From Janthinobacterium sp. 1_2014MBL_MicDiv (GTDB lineage Bacteria; Pseudomonadota; Gammaproteobacteria; Burkholderiales; Burkholderiaceae_D), in contig NZ_CP011319.1 of NCBI RefSeq assembly GCF_001865675.1, forward strand, positions 4,402,001 through 4,466,000: 64,000 nucleotides of DNA. The letters run 5' to 3'. The notes beneath the pieces are model-generated. The model was not told the DNA's origin. It made no database searches and saw only the letters and a program-made list of their open reading frames with translations. A program made the position numbers and the translations under genes. Shown here piece by piece: positions 23,341 to 31,180 of the stretch. Within the stretch, counting starts at the first letter, position 1; each line of letters opens with the position of its first letter.

Positions 23341-24405
23341 TCAGGCGGTGCCGTGGCGAAAACGCCGCAACAGCAACAGGAAGAAGGGCCCGCCCAGCAG
23401 GGCCGTGAAGATGCCGACGGGGACTTCCGCCGGGATGGCGACGCTGCGCGCCAGGGTATCGGCCAACAGCAGCAGCAAGCCGCCCGCCAGCATCGACAGC
23501 GGCAGCACGCGGCGCTGGTCGGCGCCCAGCCAGGTGCGTACCAGGTGCGGCGCGATCAGGCCGATGAAACCGATGCCGCCGCACCAGGCGACGGCAAACC
23601 CCGTCAGCACGGCCACCAGCACGATCACCTGCGTGCGCAGCCGGCCGACGTCGATGCCCACGTGCAGGGCCGCCGCTTCGCCCAGCGCCAGCGCGTTGAG
23701 TGCGCGCATGAGGAAGCGCGTGGCCCACAGCGCGCCGGCCAGCACCAGCAGCAGGGCCGCCACCTGGCGCCAGCTGCCGGCCGACAGCGAGCCGAGGGTC
23801 CAGAAGGTCAGGGTGCGCAACTGGTCGTCGCTGGCCATGTAGATGCACAGGCCCATGACGGCCACCGTGATGGCGTTCAGCGCCACGCCCGTCAGCAGCA
23901 GGCCGACGATGGAACCGGGCGTGGCCCAGCGGGCGACGCGGTCGAGCAGCACGCATATGAGCATGGCGCCCGCGAATGCGGCGGCCGGCAGCAGCCACAC
24001 GCGCAGCTCGGGCGCCACGTGCAGGCTGGCCGCGAAAACGATGGTGGCCGCGCCTGCGCAGGCGGCGCCGCTGCTGATGCCCAGCAGGCCCGGATCGGCC
24101 AGCGGATTGCGGAACAGTCCCTGCGTCAGGCCGCCGGCCAGCGCCAGCGCGGCGCCGATCAGCATGGCGAACAGGGCGCGCGGCAAACGGATATGCCACA
24201 GCACGTAGGCGCCGCCGGACAGCCCCTCGTCGCCAGCCTGAAAAGGCGCCAGCCAGTCGGCCAGCACCACCGGCACGGCGCCGGCCTGCACGGCGACGAT
24301 CAGGCCGATGGCCAGCGCCACGGCCAGCAGCCCGGGGGCGCCCCAGCGCTGGAAACGCCAGAACACGCGCCAGGACAGTGCCGGCGGCATTGCGCGCACG
24401 GTCAT
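23341..24405 (-). CDS. hmuU: Haem ABC transporter permease
   Basis: FecCD/BtuC-type permease of 354 residues with about ten membrane helices. Family blocks include LPRALFAMLIGAALALAG, FRNPLADPGLLGISSGAA and CGGIGFIGLIAPHLVRTWLG. I chose the ATG at 24405, which overlaps the hmuT stop by ATGA; the frame continues upstream to 24828 inside hmuT, but that part is Arg/Ala-rich antisense-like sequence, not family sequence. It pairs with HmuV and receives haem from HmuT. Confidence 0.92.
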   Translation of the reverse strand: MTVRAMPPALSWRVFWRFQRWGAPGLLAVALAIGLIVAVQAGAVPVVLADWLAPFQAGDEGLSGGAYVLWHIRLPRALFAMLIGAALALAGGLTQGLFRNPLADPGLLGISSGAACAGAATIVFAASLHVAPELRVWLLPAAAFAGAMLICVLLDRVARWATPGSIVGLLLTGVALNAITVAVMGLCIYMASDDQLRTLTFWTLGSLSAGSWRQVAALLLVLAGALWATRFLMRALNALALGEAAALHVGIDVGRLRTQVIVLVAVLTGFAVAWCGGIGFIGLIAPHLVRTWLGADQRRVLPLSMLAGGLLLLLADTLARSVAIPAEVPVGIFTALLGGPFFLLLLRRFRHGTA

Positions 24406-25328
24406 GCGGCCATGGCTTGCGCAAAGGCGGCGTCGAGTTCGGCCAGCGCCTGCGGCATGCGCGGGCCAAAGCCCAGCAGCAGCATGGCTTCCAGCGACAC
24501 GATGCGGTGCCTGCGCCCGGCCGGCGTCTGCGCCAGGCCCGGCAACGTGAGGATGCCGTCCACGCCGCCCGAGGCCTTCAGTCCCTGGTCGGTGACGAGC
24601 ACGATGTCGGGCCGCGCGGCGATCACGGCTTCCGGCGTGAGCGGCTTGTAGCCAGCGAAACCACCGTGCCCGCCCATCACATTGACGGCGCCCGCATACG
24701 CCAGCATGGCGTCGGCGCCCGTCTCGCGCCCGCCCACCATCACCTGGTTCGGCGCGTGGGCGAGGATGAACAGCACGCGCACGGGCGCATGCTGGCGCTG
24801 CTGCACTCTGGCCACGGCGCCATCCCACTGCTGCCGCAGGCTGTGCGCCAGGCGCGCGGCGGGTTCGATGCGACCGGTGATCTGGCCCACCTGCTTCACG
24901 CGCTCGAGCAAGCCTTCGAACCTGTTATTCGCGTTCAGCACCGCCACCGGCACGCCGGCGTCGCGCACCTGGCGCAGCACCGTCTGCGGCCCCGCCTCCT
25001 CGGTGGCGATCAGCTGCGTCGGCGCCAGCGACAGCACGCCTTCGCTCGACAGGGTGCGCGCATAACCGACCTGCGGCAGCTTTTGCGCCGAGGCCGGGTA
25101 CAGCGAGGTCGTATCGACGCCCACCAGCTCGGCCTGCGCATCGAGCGCATAGACGATTTCCGTCAGGGCGCCGCCGACGCTGACGATGCGCCGCGGCTTC
25201 GGATTCGGCTTGCCGGCGTCGGCGACGGCGGCCAGCACCTGCATCGGCGCAGCCAGCGTCAGCGCACCCGCCCCAATTTTTTTCAGCGCGATGCGGCGCG
25301 CCACGCTGGCGGCGATCATGCGGCGCAT
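24402..25328 (-). CDS. hmuT: Haem ABC transporter substrate-binding protein
   Basis: Periplasmic haem-binding protein of 308 residues (class III fold). The N-terminus ARRIALKKIGAGALTLAAP resembles an export signal with twin Arg. Binding-protein blocks are RRIVSVGGALTEIVYALDA and LIATEEAGPQTVLRQVRDAG. I chose the ATG at 25328 because GGAGGG lies six bases upstream; an alternative ATG at 25319 overlaps the hmuS stop by ATGA, and one at 25376 lies deeper inside hmuS. It delivers haem to HmuU. Confidence 0.9.
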   Translation of the reverse strand: MRRMIAASVARRIALKKIGAGALTLAAPMQVLAAVADAGKPNPKPRRIVSVGGALTEIVYALDAQAELVGVDTTSLYPASAQKLPQVGYARTLSSEGVLSLAPTQLIATEEAGPQTVLRQVRDAGVPVAVLNANNRFEGLLERVKQVGQITGRIEPAARLAHSLRQQWDGAVARVQQRQHAPVRVLFILAHAPNQVMVGGRETGADAMLAYAGAVNVMGGHGGFAGYKPLTPEAVIAARPDIVLVTDQGLKASGGVDGILTLPGLAQTPAGRRHRIVSLEAMLLLGFGPRMPQALAELDAAFAQAMAA

Positions 25329-26410
25329 AATTCGCCCTCCTGCAGCACGCGCTCGACGACATTGCGCCACTCGCACAATTCATGCACGCCCGGCTTGCGC
25401 TCGCCGAAGAACATGACGATGGTGTCGCCCTTGGCGTCGAACAGTTCGACGGACGTCACCAGGCCGTCGACGGTGGGCTTTTTCACCACCCAGGCACTGG
25501 CGATATGGTCTTCACGCAGATGCAGGTTGAAGCGCGCATCGAGGACATTGATCCACGGCCCCATCACGGCGATCTTGTGCACGGGACCCGAATGGATCTG
25601 GATCATGCCGGCATTGCCGACGAAGGCCATGATGGCGACCTTTTCGCGGGCGGCGTCGTTGAGCAGGTCGAGCACGCAGGATTTGTCGAGCTGCTGCACG
25701 AAGCGCGGCTCGGCCAGGCGCAGCCCCTGCAGGCGCGAGACCGCATATTTTTTCAGCAGGGTGAAAAATTCATGCGTGTCGCGCAAATCGGCCCAGGCGG
25801 CGCGAAAGCCCGCCACGTCGATCTGCGCATCGGGCAATTCGGCCGGCGGCGGCGCCAGCGGAGCCACGGCGATGCCCGCCTCCTGTCCGGCATCGGCAAA
25901 GCGCGCCACCAGCGCATCGTAGGCGGCCAGGTCGCTGTGCGGCTTCATGAAAATCTTGTGCACGGCATTGCCGGCAGCATCAAAGAACTGCAGGCTGCGC
26001 TGCACCTCGGTCTCGCCCAGCTCGCGCACGGCAAAACCATGCGCCCACTGGCGGTAGAACACGCGCAGGTCGATCTCGCCGCCCAGCACCAGGCCCACAT
26101 GGTTGTTGTGGCTGGCATGTCGATAGACGCCCGTCTTTTCATGCACGCACGACGCGTTGCGCGTCAGGGCCATGACTTCGCCCAGCGGTTCCAGGGCGGC
26201 AATGATGGCGGGCCAGTCCGCCTGCAGGCGCTCGGCGCCCAGCAAGGCGCCATCGGCCAGCGACAGGCCGGCATGGGCGGCGATCAGTTCGCCCTCGGAA
26301 ATGGCCAGTTGCTCGGCGATGTCGCGGTGGCGGGCCTTGCTCTCGCGGCGCAGGCGGGCAAATTCGCTGGTGATCAGATCGGTACTGCAAATAGGGGGCA
26401 TGCTCGTCAC
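25316..26410 (-). CDS. hmuS: Haemin-degrading/trafficking protein HmuS
   Basis: Cytoplasmic haem-binding protein of 364 residues of the HemS/ChuS family, which takes haem from the importer and releases its iron. The two-repeat family layout is visible, with VMALTRNASCVHEKTGVY, HVGLVLGGEIDLRVFYRQW and, in the second half, MAFVGNAGMIQIHSGPVHKI and LDARFNLHLREDHI. I chose the GTG at 26410 because AAAGGAG is five bases away; the ATG at 26401 and an ATG at 26434 are alternatives. First gene of the operon, with a Fur box in its promoter. Confidence 0.92.
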   Translation of the reverse strand: MTSMPPICSTDLITSEFARLRRESKARHRDIAEQLAISEGELIAAHAGLSLADGALLGAERLQADWPAIIAALEPLGEVMALTRNASCVHEKTGVYRHASHNNHVGLVLGGEIDLRVFYRQWAHGFAVRELGETEVQRSLQFFDAAGNAVHKIFMKPHSDLAAYDALVARFADAGQEAGIAVAPLAPPPAELPDAQIDVAGFRAAWADLRDTHEFFTLLKKYAVSRLQGLRLAEPRFVQQLDKSCVLDLLNDAAREKVAIMAFVGNAGMIQIHSGPVHKIAVMGPWINVLDARFNLHLREDHIASAWVVKKPTVDGLVTSVELFDAKGDTIVMFFGERKPGVHELCEWRNVVERVLQEGELCAA

Positions 26411-26476
26411 GGTGTCTCCTTTCAAGGCGAACACTGGCTGGCATCGGCTGGCTGGTGGTGGGGAATCTTGAAATCA

Positions 26477-26504
26477 ATTATAAATGAGAATCATTCGCAA
26501 TCAA
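26477..26504 (-). promoter_or_regulatory. Promoter of the haem operon
   Basis: On the minus strand, TTGATT (26499-26504) and a perfect TATAAT (26477-26482) are 16 bases apart. The spacer is filled by the Fur box, so bound Fur would block RNA polymerase directly. Confidence 0.65.
26480..26498. promoter_or_regulatory. Fur box
   Basis: ATAAATGAGAATCATTCGC matches the 19-base Fur consensus with the core palindrome AATGA-GAA-TCATT (26483-26495). It overlaps the spacer of the hmuS promoter, giving iron-dependent repression of haem uptake. Confidence 0.8.
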
Positions 26505-26548
26505 GAGTTATTTGCGTGCGTGCGCCAGGAAAGAAAAAGAAGCGGACG

Positions 26549-26585
26549 AAAAAAAAGCGCCGCAACGGGAAACCCGTCGCAGCGC
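26549..26585 (-). terminator. Intrinsic terminator of the EamA gene
   Basis: On the minus strand, a 13-base near-perfect stem (GCGCTGCGACGGG with CCCGTTGCGGCGC) is followed by eight T. It ends the transcript of the EamA exporter just before the hmuS promoter region. Confidence 0.88.
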
Positions 26586-26640
26586 CAAAGGAGACTGATC
26601 GGGACTAATGATCAGTGTTTAGAAAATGTCAGCGTTGAAC

Positions 26641-27540
26641 TCAGGCGCTGGCCTGTACTGCCGGCATGGAGGCCGGTTTCGCCGTGGGGCGCTGCGCCAG
26701 CAATACCACGGCCGCCAGGACCATGGCGCCACCGAGCAATTGCGTGCCGCTGACCGATTCCTTCAGCAGGGTCACGCCAAACGCCATCGTGATGACGGGC
26801 TCGAAGGTGGAAATGATCGAGGCCTTGGCCGCGCCGATCTGCGCCACGCCGGCGAAGAAGGCGGCGATCGCGATGGCCGTCGAGAACAGGGCGATGGCGC
26901 TGACGGCCAGCCAGCCCGTCGCCGTGGCCGGCAGGGACACGCCCTGCCACAGGGCGATGGCGCTGTTCGACAGGCCGGCCGTGCCCAGGATCACCACGCA
27001 CGCCGCCAATGGGTGAATATTCTCGCGGCTTTTCGACAGGCTGTTGCCAAACAGGATATACACGGCGTAGACGCCGGCGGCCATCAGCGCCAGCGCGATG
27101 CCGATCGGCTGGCCCTGCAGCTTGCCGCCAAGGGTAATGGCCATGCCGGCAATGGCCAGCGCCATCAGCACCAGCATGCGCCGGTCCAGCTTTTCCCAGC
27201 CCAGGGCCAGCGCCAGGATGGTGACCAGCACGGGATACACATACAGCAACATGCCGCACAGGCCGCTGCTGGCGTACATGAGGGCATTGAAATAGCCCTG
27301 CGACTGGGCCGTGTACATCAAGCCCATCAGCATGTAGCCGGCCAGCAGGCGGCCACGCGGCAAACGCCAGCCGCCCAGCCACACCAGCGGCAGCAACAGC
27401 ATGGCGGCGATGACGAAACGCAAGGCCAGCATGGTCGACGGGTTGACCCCGGACGCATACGCCGCCTTGGCAAACACTGCGGAACTGCCGAAACCGGCGG
27501 CCGACAGCAACACCAGCGCAACTGCGCGGCGATCAGACAT
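26641..27540 (-). CDS. EamA (DMT superfamily) transporter
   Basis: Inner-membrane exporter of 299 residues with about ten helices in two EamA repeats (residues about 8-140 and 155-285). Typical blocks are LRFVIAAMLLLPLVWLGGW and, near the end of repeat 2, ISTFEPVITMAFGVTLLKES. EamA proteins export small metabolites such as amino acids, purines or drugs; the substrate is unknown. The leader holds structured element C, which ends 18 bases before the ATG, with AGAGG as ribosome site. The gene is divergent from a GcvA-like LysR regulator, which probably also controls it. Dual control by an RNA element and a LysR protein would be unusual. Confidence 0.9.
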   Translation of the reverse strand: MSDRRAVALVLLSAAGFGSSAVFAKAAYASGVNPSTMLALRFVIAAMLLLPLVWLGGWRLPRGRLLAGYMLMGLMYTAQSQGYFNALMYASSGLCGMLLYVYPVLVTILALALGWEKLDRRMLVLMALAIAGMAITLGGKLQGQPIGIALALMAAGVYAVYILFGNSLSKSRENIHPLAACVVILGTAGLSNSAIALWQGVSLPATATGWLAVSAIALFSTAIAIAAFFAGVAQIGAAKASIISTFEPVITMAFGVTLLKESVSGTQLLGGAMVLAAVVLLAQRPTAKPASMPAVQASA

Positions 27541-27558
27541 GACTAAACCTCTTTCAGT

Positions 27559-27691
27559 AACACCTGGGCAAACCTGCCGCGCGTCGCGCTTTGCGGCCGG
27601 CGATGCTCACCAGCTCGGCGCCCCGTACTGACGTACGGTTGCGCTTCTCAGCCACAAATCACTGCCGCTCGCGACGGTTTTCCCAGGCGTT
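27559..27691 (-). ncRNA. Structured leader element, copy C (before EamA exporter)
   Basis: Third copy of the element at 2682-2801 and 4264-4383. On the minus strand it begins AACGCCTGGG and ends CCCAGGTGTT, a ten-base outer stem that continues as AAACC with GGTTT. The conserved blocks GTCGCGAGCGG, GAGAAGCGCAA, GAGCATCGCCGGCCGC and GCGACGCGCGGCA are present; the apical hairpin is CCGTAC/GTACGG with an insertion of about 13 bases. The predicted -10 box (27695-27700) puts the transcription start at the first bases of the stem. The element ends just before the ribosome site, so it could act on translation. Confidence 0.75.
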
Positions 27692-27694
27692 GTA

Positions 27695-27700
27695 ACTATA
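27695..27700 (-). promoter_or_regulatory. -10 box of the EamA gene
   Basis: TATAGT on the minus strand; the start of transcription would fall at about 27688-27691, the 5' end of structured element C. The -35 position (ATCTCC) is poor and lies next to an inverted repeat, which fits activation by the divergent LysR protein. Confidence 0.45.
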
Positions 27701-27723
27701 AATGCCAAGCAAGGCCGGGAGAT

Positions 27724-27739
27724 GATTCATGCGTGAATC
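27724..27739. promoter_or_regulatory. Inverted repeat in the EamA/LysR divergent region
   Basis: GATTCA-TGCG-TGAATC, perfect six-base arms. It is adjacent to the -35 position of the EamA promoter and 120 bases from the regulator start. Candidate binding site of the GcvA-like protein. Confidence 0.5.
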
Positions 27740-27748
27740 CTATTGCGG

Positions 27749-27766
27749 GTCACTTCACGCAGTGAC
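27749..27766. promoter_or_regulatory. Second inverted repeat in the EamA/LysR divergent region
   Basis: GTCACT-TCACGC-AGTGAC, perfect six-base arms, ten bases from the first repeat but with a different sequence. It may be an activation site or a site for another protein. The rest of 27541-27858 holds element C and an AT-rich stretch (27767-27858) that probably contains the lysR promoter. Confidence 0.4.
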
Positions 27767-27858
27767 GGCATCATATTCGCTTGCGCAAAATGAAACAAAC
27801 CAATATTCTTCACGGATAGGCCGAAAAATACTGAGGCTCAATTTTCCAGAAGACTGCC

Positions 27859-28803
27859 ATGTCACGTCCCTTGCCACCGCTCGCCGCCCTGCACGCCTTC
27901 GAGGCGGCCGCCCGCCATGAAGGATTCCAGCGCGCGGGCGAGGAATTGCACGTCTCGGCCGGCGCCATCGGCCACCACGTCAAGCAGCTGGAAGCGTGGC
28001 TGGGCATCGTGCTGTTCCAGCGCCTGCCGCGCGGCGTCGTGCTCACCAATGCAGGCCAGCGCTATGCGGCGTCGCTGGGACCGATCCTGAACCAGCTGGC
28101 GGACATCTCCGAGCAGGCGCGGCGCCAGGGCGACGACAAGGTGGTGACGGTGACGGCCACCAGCTCGCTCGTCTCGCGCTGGCTGATGCCGCGCCTGGGC
28201 CGCCTGCGCGACCGCTACCCGCAGATCGAGCTGCGCGTGCTGGCGTCCATGCACCCGGTCGACCTGGCGCGCGATGGCGTCGACGTCGCCATCCGCCTGG
28301 GACCGGGCCGCTATCCCGGGCTGAAAGTGGATTTATTGATGGAAGAGTGGTTTTCCGCCGTCTGCAGCCCCGGCTTCCGCGCCAACGCCGCCAGCCTGCG
28401 CCAGCCCGCCGACCTGCTGCGCTATCCGCTGCTGCACGACGAACCGGAAGTGCACCTGCCCGGCGAAATCGACTGGACGCGCTGGCTGCACAGCTGCGGC
28501 GTGCATTACAGCGGCAATAGCGGCAACAGCGGCGCGCGCTTCTCGCACACCTATCTGTGCCTGGATGCGGCCGCCAGCGGCCAGGGCGTGGCCATCGCCG
28601 CCAGCCCCCTGATCGGCGACGACCTGCGTTCGGGCCGCCTGGTGCGCGTGTTCGAGCACGCCGTGCGCGGGCCCCACTGCTATTACCTGCTGCGTTCGCC
28701 CCAGGCGGAAACGCGGCCGCTCGTGCATGCCTTCTGCGAATGGCTGATCGCCGAGGCGCGCGCCGACCAGGAAACCGTCTGGCCCACCGTGGAGACCGCA
28801 TGA
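27859..28803 (+). CDS. GcvA-like LysR family regulator
   Basis: DNA-binding regulator of 314 residues. The start MSRPLPPLAALHAFEAAARH and the block LHVSAGAIGHHVKQLEAWLG are those of GcvA-type LysR proteins; the effector domain follows from about residue 90 (VVTVTATSSLVSRWLMPRL). A Gly/Ser/Asn-rich insertion, HYSGNSGNSGARFS, lies near residue 215. Divergent from the EamA exporter with two inverted repeats between them, so it probably controls that gene and itself. Its stop overlaps the next start by ATGA. Confidence 0.9.
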   Translation: MSRPLPPLAALHAFEAAARHEGFQRAGEELHVSAGAIGHHVKQLEAWLGIVLFQRLPRGVVLTNAGQRYAASLGPILNQLADISEQARRQGDDKVVTVTATSSLVSRWLMPRLGRLRDRYPQIELRVLASMHPVDLARDGVDVAIRLGPGRYPGLKVDLLMEEWFSAVCSPGFRANAASLRQPADLLRYPLLHDEPEVHLPGEIDWTRWLHSCGVHYSGNSGNSGARFSHTYLCLDAAASGQGVAIAASPLIGDDLRSGRLVRVFEHAVRGPHCYYLLRSPQAETRPLVHAFCEWLIAEARADQETVWPTVETA

Positions 28804-29165
28804 CAAGCAAGGAATTGGCGCGCAGCGCGCATCACGTCGTCACGCACGACTACGAACATGCCAGGGTGACGGCGGCCGATGGCCGGCAGGCCGGCGTGGG
28901 CGAATTCTATGGCGACCCGGCCGTGGCCCTGATCGATGTCAATGAGCAATGGTGCGTCGTGGCGGGCGAGGGATTGGTGCTGTGCGGACTGGGGCAAGCG
29001 TTCGGGCAGTGCGCGGCATATTTTCGCGCCCCCGGAGCAACCGTCTGGGTCACGGACTTGCGGCAAACGGGACCGTTTGCGCTGCAGTGGCAAGGCGAGG
29101 ATGGCACTTGGTCCACCCTTGTCTTCGCCCCGGCCGATGTGTCGGCTTACGCGCCGGGACGCTAA
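28800..29165 (+). CDS. Uncharacterised 121-residue protein
   Basis: Small soluble protein, no signal or membrane segment. It starts by ATGA overlap at the end of the LysR gene, so the two are co-translated. Sequence is beta-rich (ADGRQAGVGEFYGDPAVALI, GEDGTWSTLVFAPADVSAY) with no motif I recognise. Its last ten codons and stop lie inside a REP-like palindrome (29141-29171), so the C-terminus may have been shaped by insertion of that element. A partner or effector-handling protein of the regulator is possible. Confidence 0.65.
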   Translation: MTSKELARSAHHVVTHDYEHARVTAADGRQAGVGEFYGDPAVALIDVNEQWCVVAGEGLVLCGLGQAFGQCAAYFRAPGATVWVTDLRQTGPFALQWQGEDGTWSTLVFAPADVSAYAPGR

Positions 29166-29171
29166 GCCGAC
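29141..29171. repeat. REP-like palindrome overlapping a stop codon
   Basis: GTCGGCTTA (29141-29149) and TAAGCCGAC (29163-29171) are perfect nine-base arms around a 13-base GC-rich loop. The TAA in the right arm is the stop codon of the 28800-29165 gene. A second copy follows at 29210-29239. Confidence 0.6.
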
Positions 29172-29209
29172 CTCCGCCAGCGGCGAAGAATGGCATCCAT
29201 GGCTCGCAG

Positions 29210-29239
29210 GTCGGCTTAGCGCATAGCGCGCAAGCCGAC
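29210..29239. repeat. Second REP-like palindrome
   Basis: GTCGGCTT (29210-29217) and AAGCCGAC (29232-29239) around a GCGC-rich loop. The left arm can also pair with the right arm of the first copy: GCTAAGCCGACCT (29161-29173) with AGGTCGGCTTAGC (29208-29220), a 13-base perfect inverted repeat. The pair lies between two convergent genes and may terminate or protect both mRNAs. Confidence 0.6.
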
Positions 29240-29246
29240 AACACCA

Positions 29247-29843
29247 TTACAGCTTGATGAAGTGCTCGCGGTAGTACTTCAGTTCTTCGATCGATTCCAG
29301 GATGTCGGCCAGGGCCGTGTGCTTCTGGTGCTTCTTGAAACCGGTGGCGATTTCCGGCTTCCAGCGCTTGCACAGCTCCTTCAGTGTCGATACATCAACA
29401 TTGCGATAGTGGAAGAACGCTTCCAGCTTCGGCATGCCGCGCACCATGAAGCGGCGGTCCTGGCCGATGGTGTTGCCGCACATGGGCGACTTGCCAGCTG
29501 GCACGTATTTCTTCAGGAAGGCGATCAATTCCGCTTCCGCCTGCGCTTCCGTCACGGTCGACGCCTTGACCTTGTCGATCAGCCCCGAGCGGCCGTGCGT
29601 GCCCTTGTTCCAGGCATCCATCTTGTTCAGGGTTTCATCCGATTGATGGATCACGAACACGGGGCCTTCGGCCAGCAGGTTCAAATGCATGTCCGTCACT
29701 ACCACCGCCACCTCGATGATGCGGTCGGTATCGGGCTCCAGGCCCGTCATTTCCATGTCGACCCAGACCAGGTTCATCTCATTTGGACGTGCCGGGACGA
29801 CGGGGGCGGGGGCGGATGCGGTTAAGTCGGTCGCTTGTGACAT
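29247..29843 (-). CDS. orn: Oligoribonuclease
   Basis: 3'-5' exonuclease of 198 residues that degrades RNA oligonucleotides of two to a few bases, including the c-di-GMP breakdown product pGpG. DEDDh exonuclease motifs are present: WVDMEMTGLEP (D29, E31), GNTIGQDRRFMVRGMP and HTALADILESI. The family is normally about 180 residues; here the conserved part begins at Met23, so the first 22 residues (rich in Ala, Pro) are an extension or the true start is the ATG at 29777. Divergent from the M48 protease gene. In this genome it would finish the turnover of the signal made by WspR. Confidence 0.95.
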   Translation of the reverse strand: MSQATDLTASAPAPVVPARPNEMNLVWVDMEMTGLEPDTDRIIEVAVVVTDMHLNLLAEGPVFVIHQSDETLNKMDAWNKGTHGRSGLIDKVKASTVTEAQAEAELIAFLKKYVPAGKSPMCGNTIGQDRRFMVRGMPKLEAFFHYRNVDVSTLKELCKRWKPEIATGFKKHQKHTALADILESIEELKYYREHFIKL

Positions 29844-29899
29844 AATTCTCTCTTGGCCTAATCAAACTAAATAATCAGCCATTTTCTCACAGGCACAGA

Positions 29900-31180
29900 A
29901 TGTATTCACTCGCGTTTTCGATTTTGTTTGTATCCGTCCTCGTTTTGACGCTCGCCGTGCGCTTCTGGCTCGCCTCGCGGCAGATCCGCCACGTGCTCGC
30001 GCACCGCGCCTTTGTGCCGCCGGAATTCGCGGAAAAGATCCCGCTGGCCGCGCACCAGAAGGCGGCCGACTACACGGTGGCGAAGACCAAGTTCGGCCTG
30101 CTGACCCTGCTGGTCAACTATGCCGTGCTGATCGGCTTTACCCTGCTCGGTGGCCTGCAGTGGCTGGCGCTGTATCTGCATGCATTGACGGGACCGGGCT
30201 CGCCCATGCTGTACCAGATCGGCCTGATCGTCGCCTTTGCCGCCATTTCCGGCCTGATCGACCTGCCCTTCGATTATTACCGCCAGTTTGTGCTGGAACA
30301 ACGTTTCGGCTTCAACACCATGCCGCGCAAGCTGTTCTTTACCGATATGTTCAAGGGCGTGGGCCTGGGCGCTGCCATCGGCCTGCCCCTGATCTGGGTC
30401 GTGCTGACGCTGATGGCCAAGTCGGGCGACCTGTGGTGGCTGTACGCCTGGTTCGTCTGGAGCGGCTTCCAGCTGCTGATGATGGTGCTGTTTCCGACCG
30501 TCATCGCCCCGCTGTTCAACAAATTCACGCCGCTGGCCGACGACGCGCTGAAAAGCCGCATCGAAGGCTTGATGCAGCGCGTGGGCTTCGCCTCGAAAGG
30601 CCTGTTCGTCATGGACGGCTCGAAACGCAGCGCCCACGGCAACGCGTATTTCTCGGGTTTCGGCGCCAACAAGCGCATCGTCTTCTTCGATACGCTGCTG
30701 TCGCGCCTGGCGCCGCAGGAAATCGAAGCGGTGCTGGCGCATGAACTGGGCCACTTCAAGCTCAAGCACATCGTCAAGCGCATCGCCATGATGTTCGTCA
30801 TTTCGCTGGGCTTCCTGGCCCTGCTTGGCTACCTGAAGACGCAGCCGTGGTTTTATGCGGGCCTGGGCGTCGATCCTGTCGCGCTGGCGCTCACTGGCCA
30901 GCCGACGGATGCGCTGGCCCTGCTGCTGTTCATGCTGGCCCTGCCCGTCTTCACCTTCCTGCTGGGACCGCTGACCTCGCTCAGCTCGCGCAAGCACGAA
31001 TTCGAGGCCGATGCCTTTGCCGCCACGCACACGCAGGCGGACGACCTGGTGTCGGCGCTCGTGAAAATGTACGAAGACAATGCGTCGACCCTGACGCCCG
31101 ACCCGCTGCACTCGGCCTTCTACGACTCGCATCCGCCGGCCAGCGTGCGCATCCGCCACCTGAAAGGGGCTGCCGCATGA
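29900..31180 (+). CDS. M48 family membrane metalloprotease (Ste24-like)
   Basis: Integral inner-membrane zinc protease of 426 residues, similar in length and layout to CAAX prenyl protease 1/Ste24. The zinc site HELGH is at residues 281-285 (AVLAHELGHFKLKHI), and the third ligand is probably the Glu in SSRKHEFEADAFAA. About seven membrane helices flank it. In bacteria this family probably takes part in membrane-protein quality control; prenyl processing is not expected. It ends by ATGA overlap with the pterin dehydratase gene. Confidence 0.92.
   Translation: MYSLAFSILFVSVLVLTLAVRFWLASRQIRHVLAHRAFVPPEFAEKIPLAAHQKAADYTVAKTKFGLLTLLVNYAVLIGFTLLGGLQWLALYLHALTGPGSPMLYQIGLIVAFAAISGLIDLPFDYYRQFVLEQRFGFNTMPRKLFFTDMFKGVGLGAAIGLPLIWVVLTLMAKSGDLWWLYAWFVWSGFQLLMMVLFPTVIAPLFNKFTPLADDALKSRIEGLMQRVGFASKGLFVMDGSKRSAHGNAYFSGFGANKRIVFFDTLLSRLAPQEIEAVLAHELGHFKLKHIVKRIAMMFVISLGFLALLGYLKTQPWFYAGLGVDPVALALTGQPTDALALLLFMLALPVFTFLLGPLTSLSSRKHEFEADAFAATHTQADDLVSALVKMYEDNASTLTPDPLHSAFYDSHPPASVRIRHLKGAAA

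Noticed and set aside
2682..27691. The three structured elements as yybP-ykoY (manganese) riboswitches
   Set aside because: Neighbouring TerC-like genes made this attractive, but the conserved GGGGAGUAG and CAUACUC-type loops of that class are absent in all three copies.
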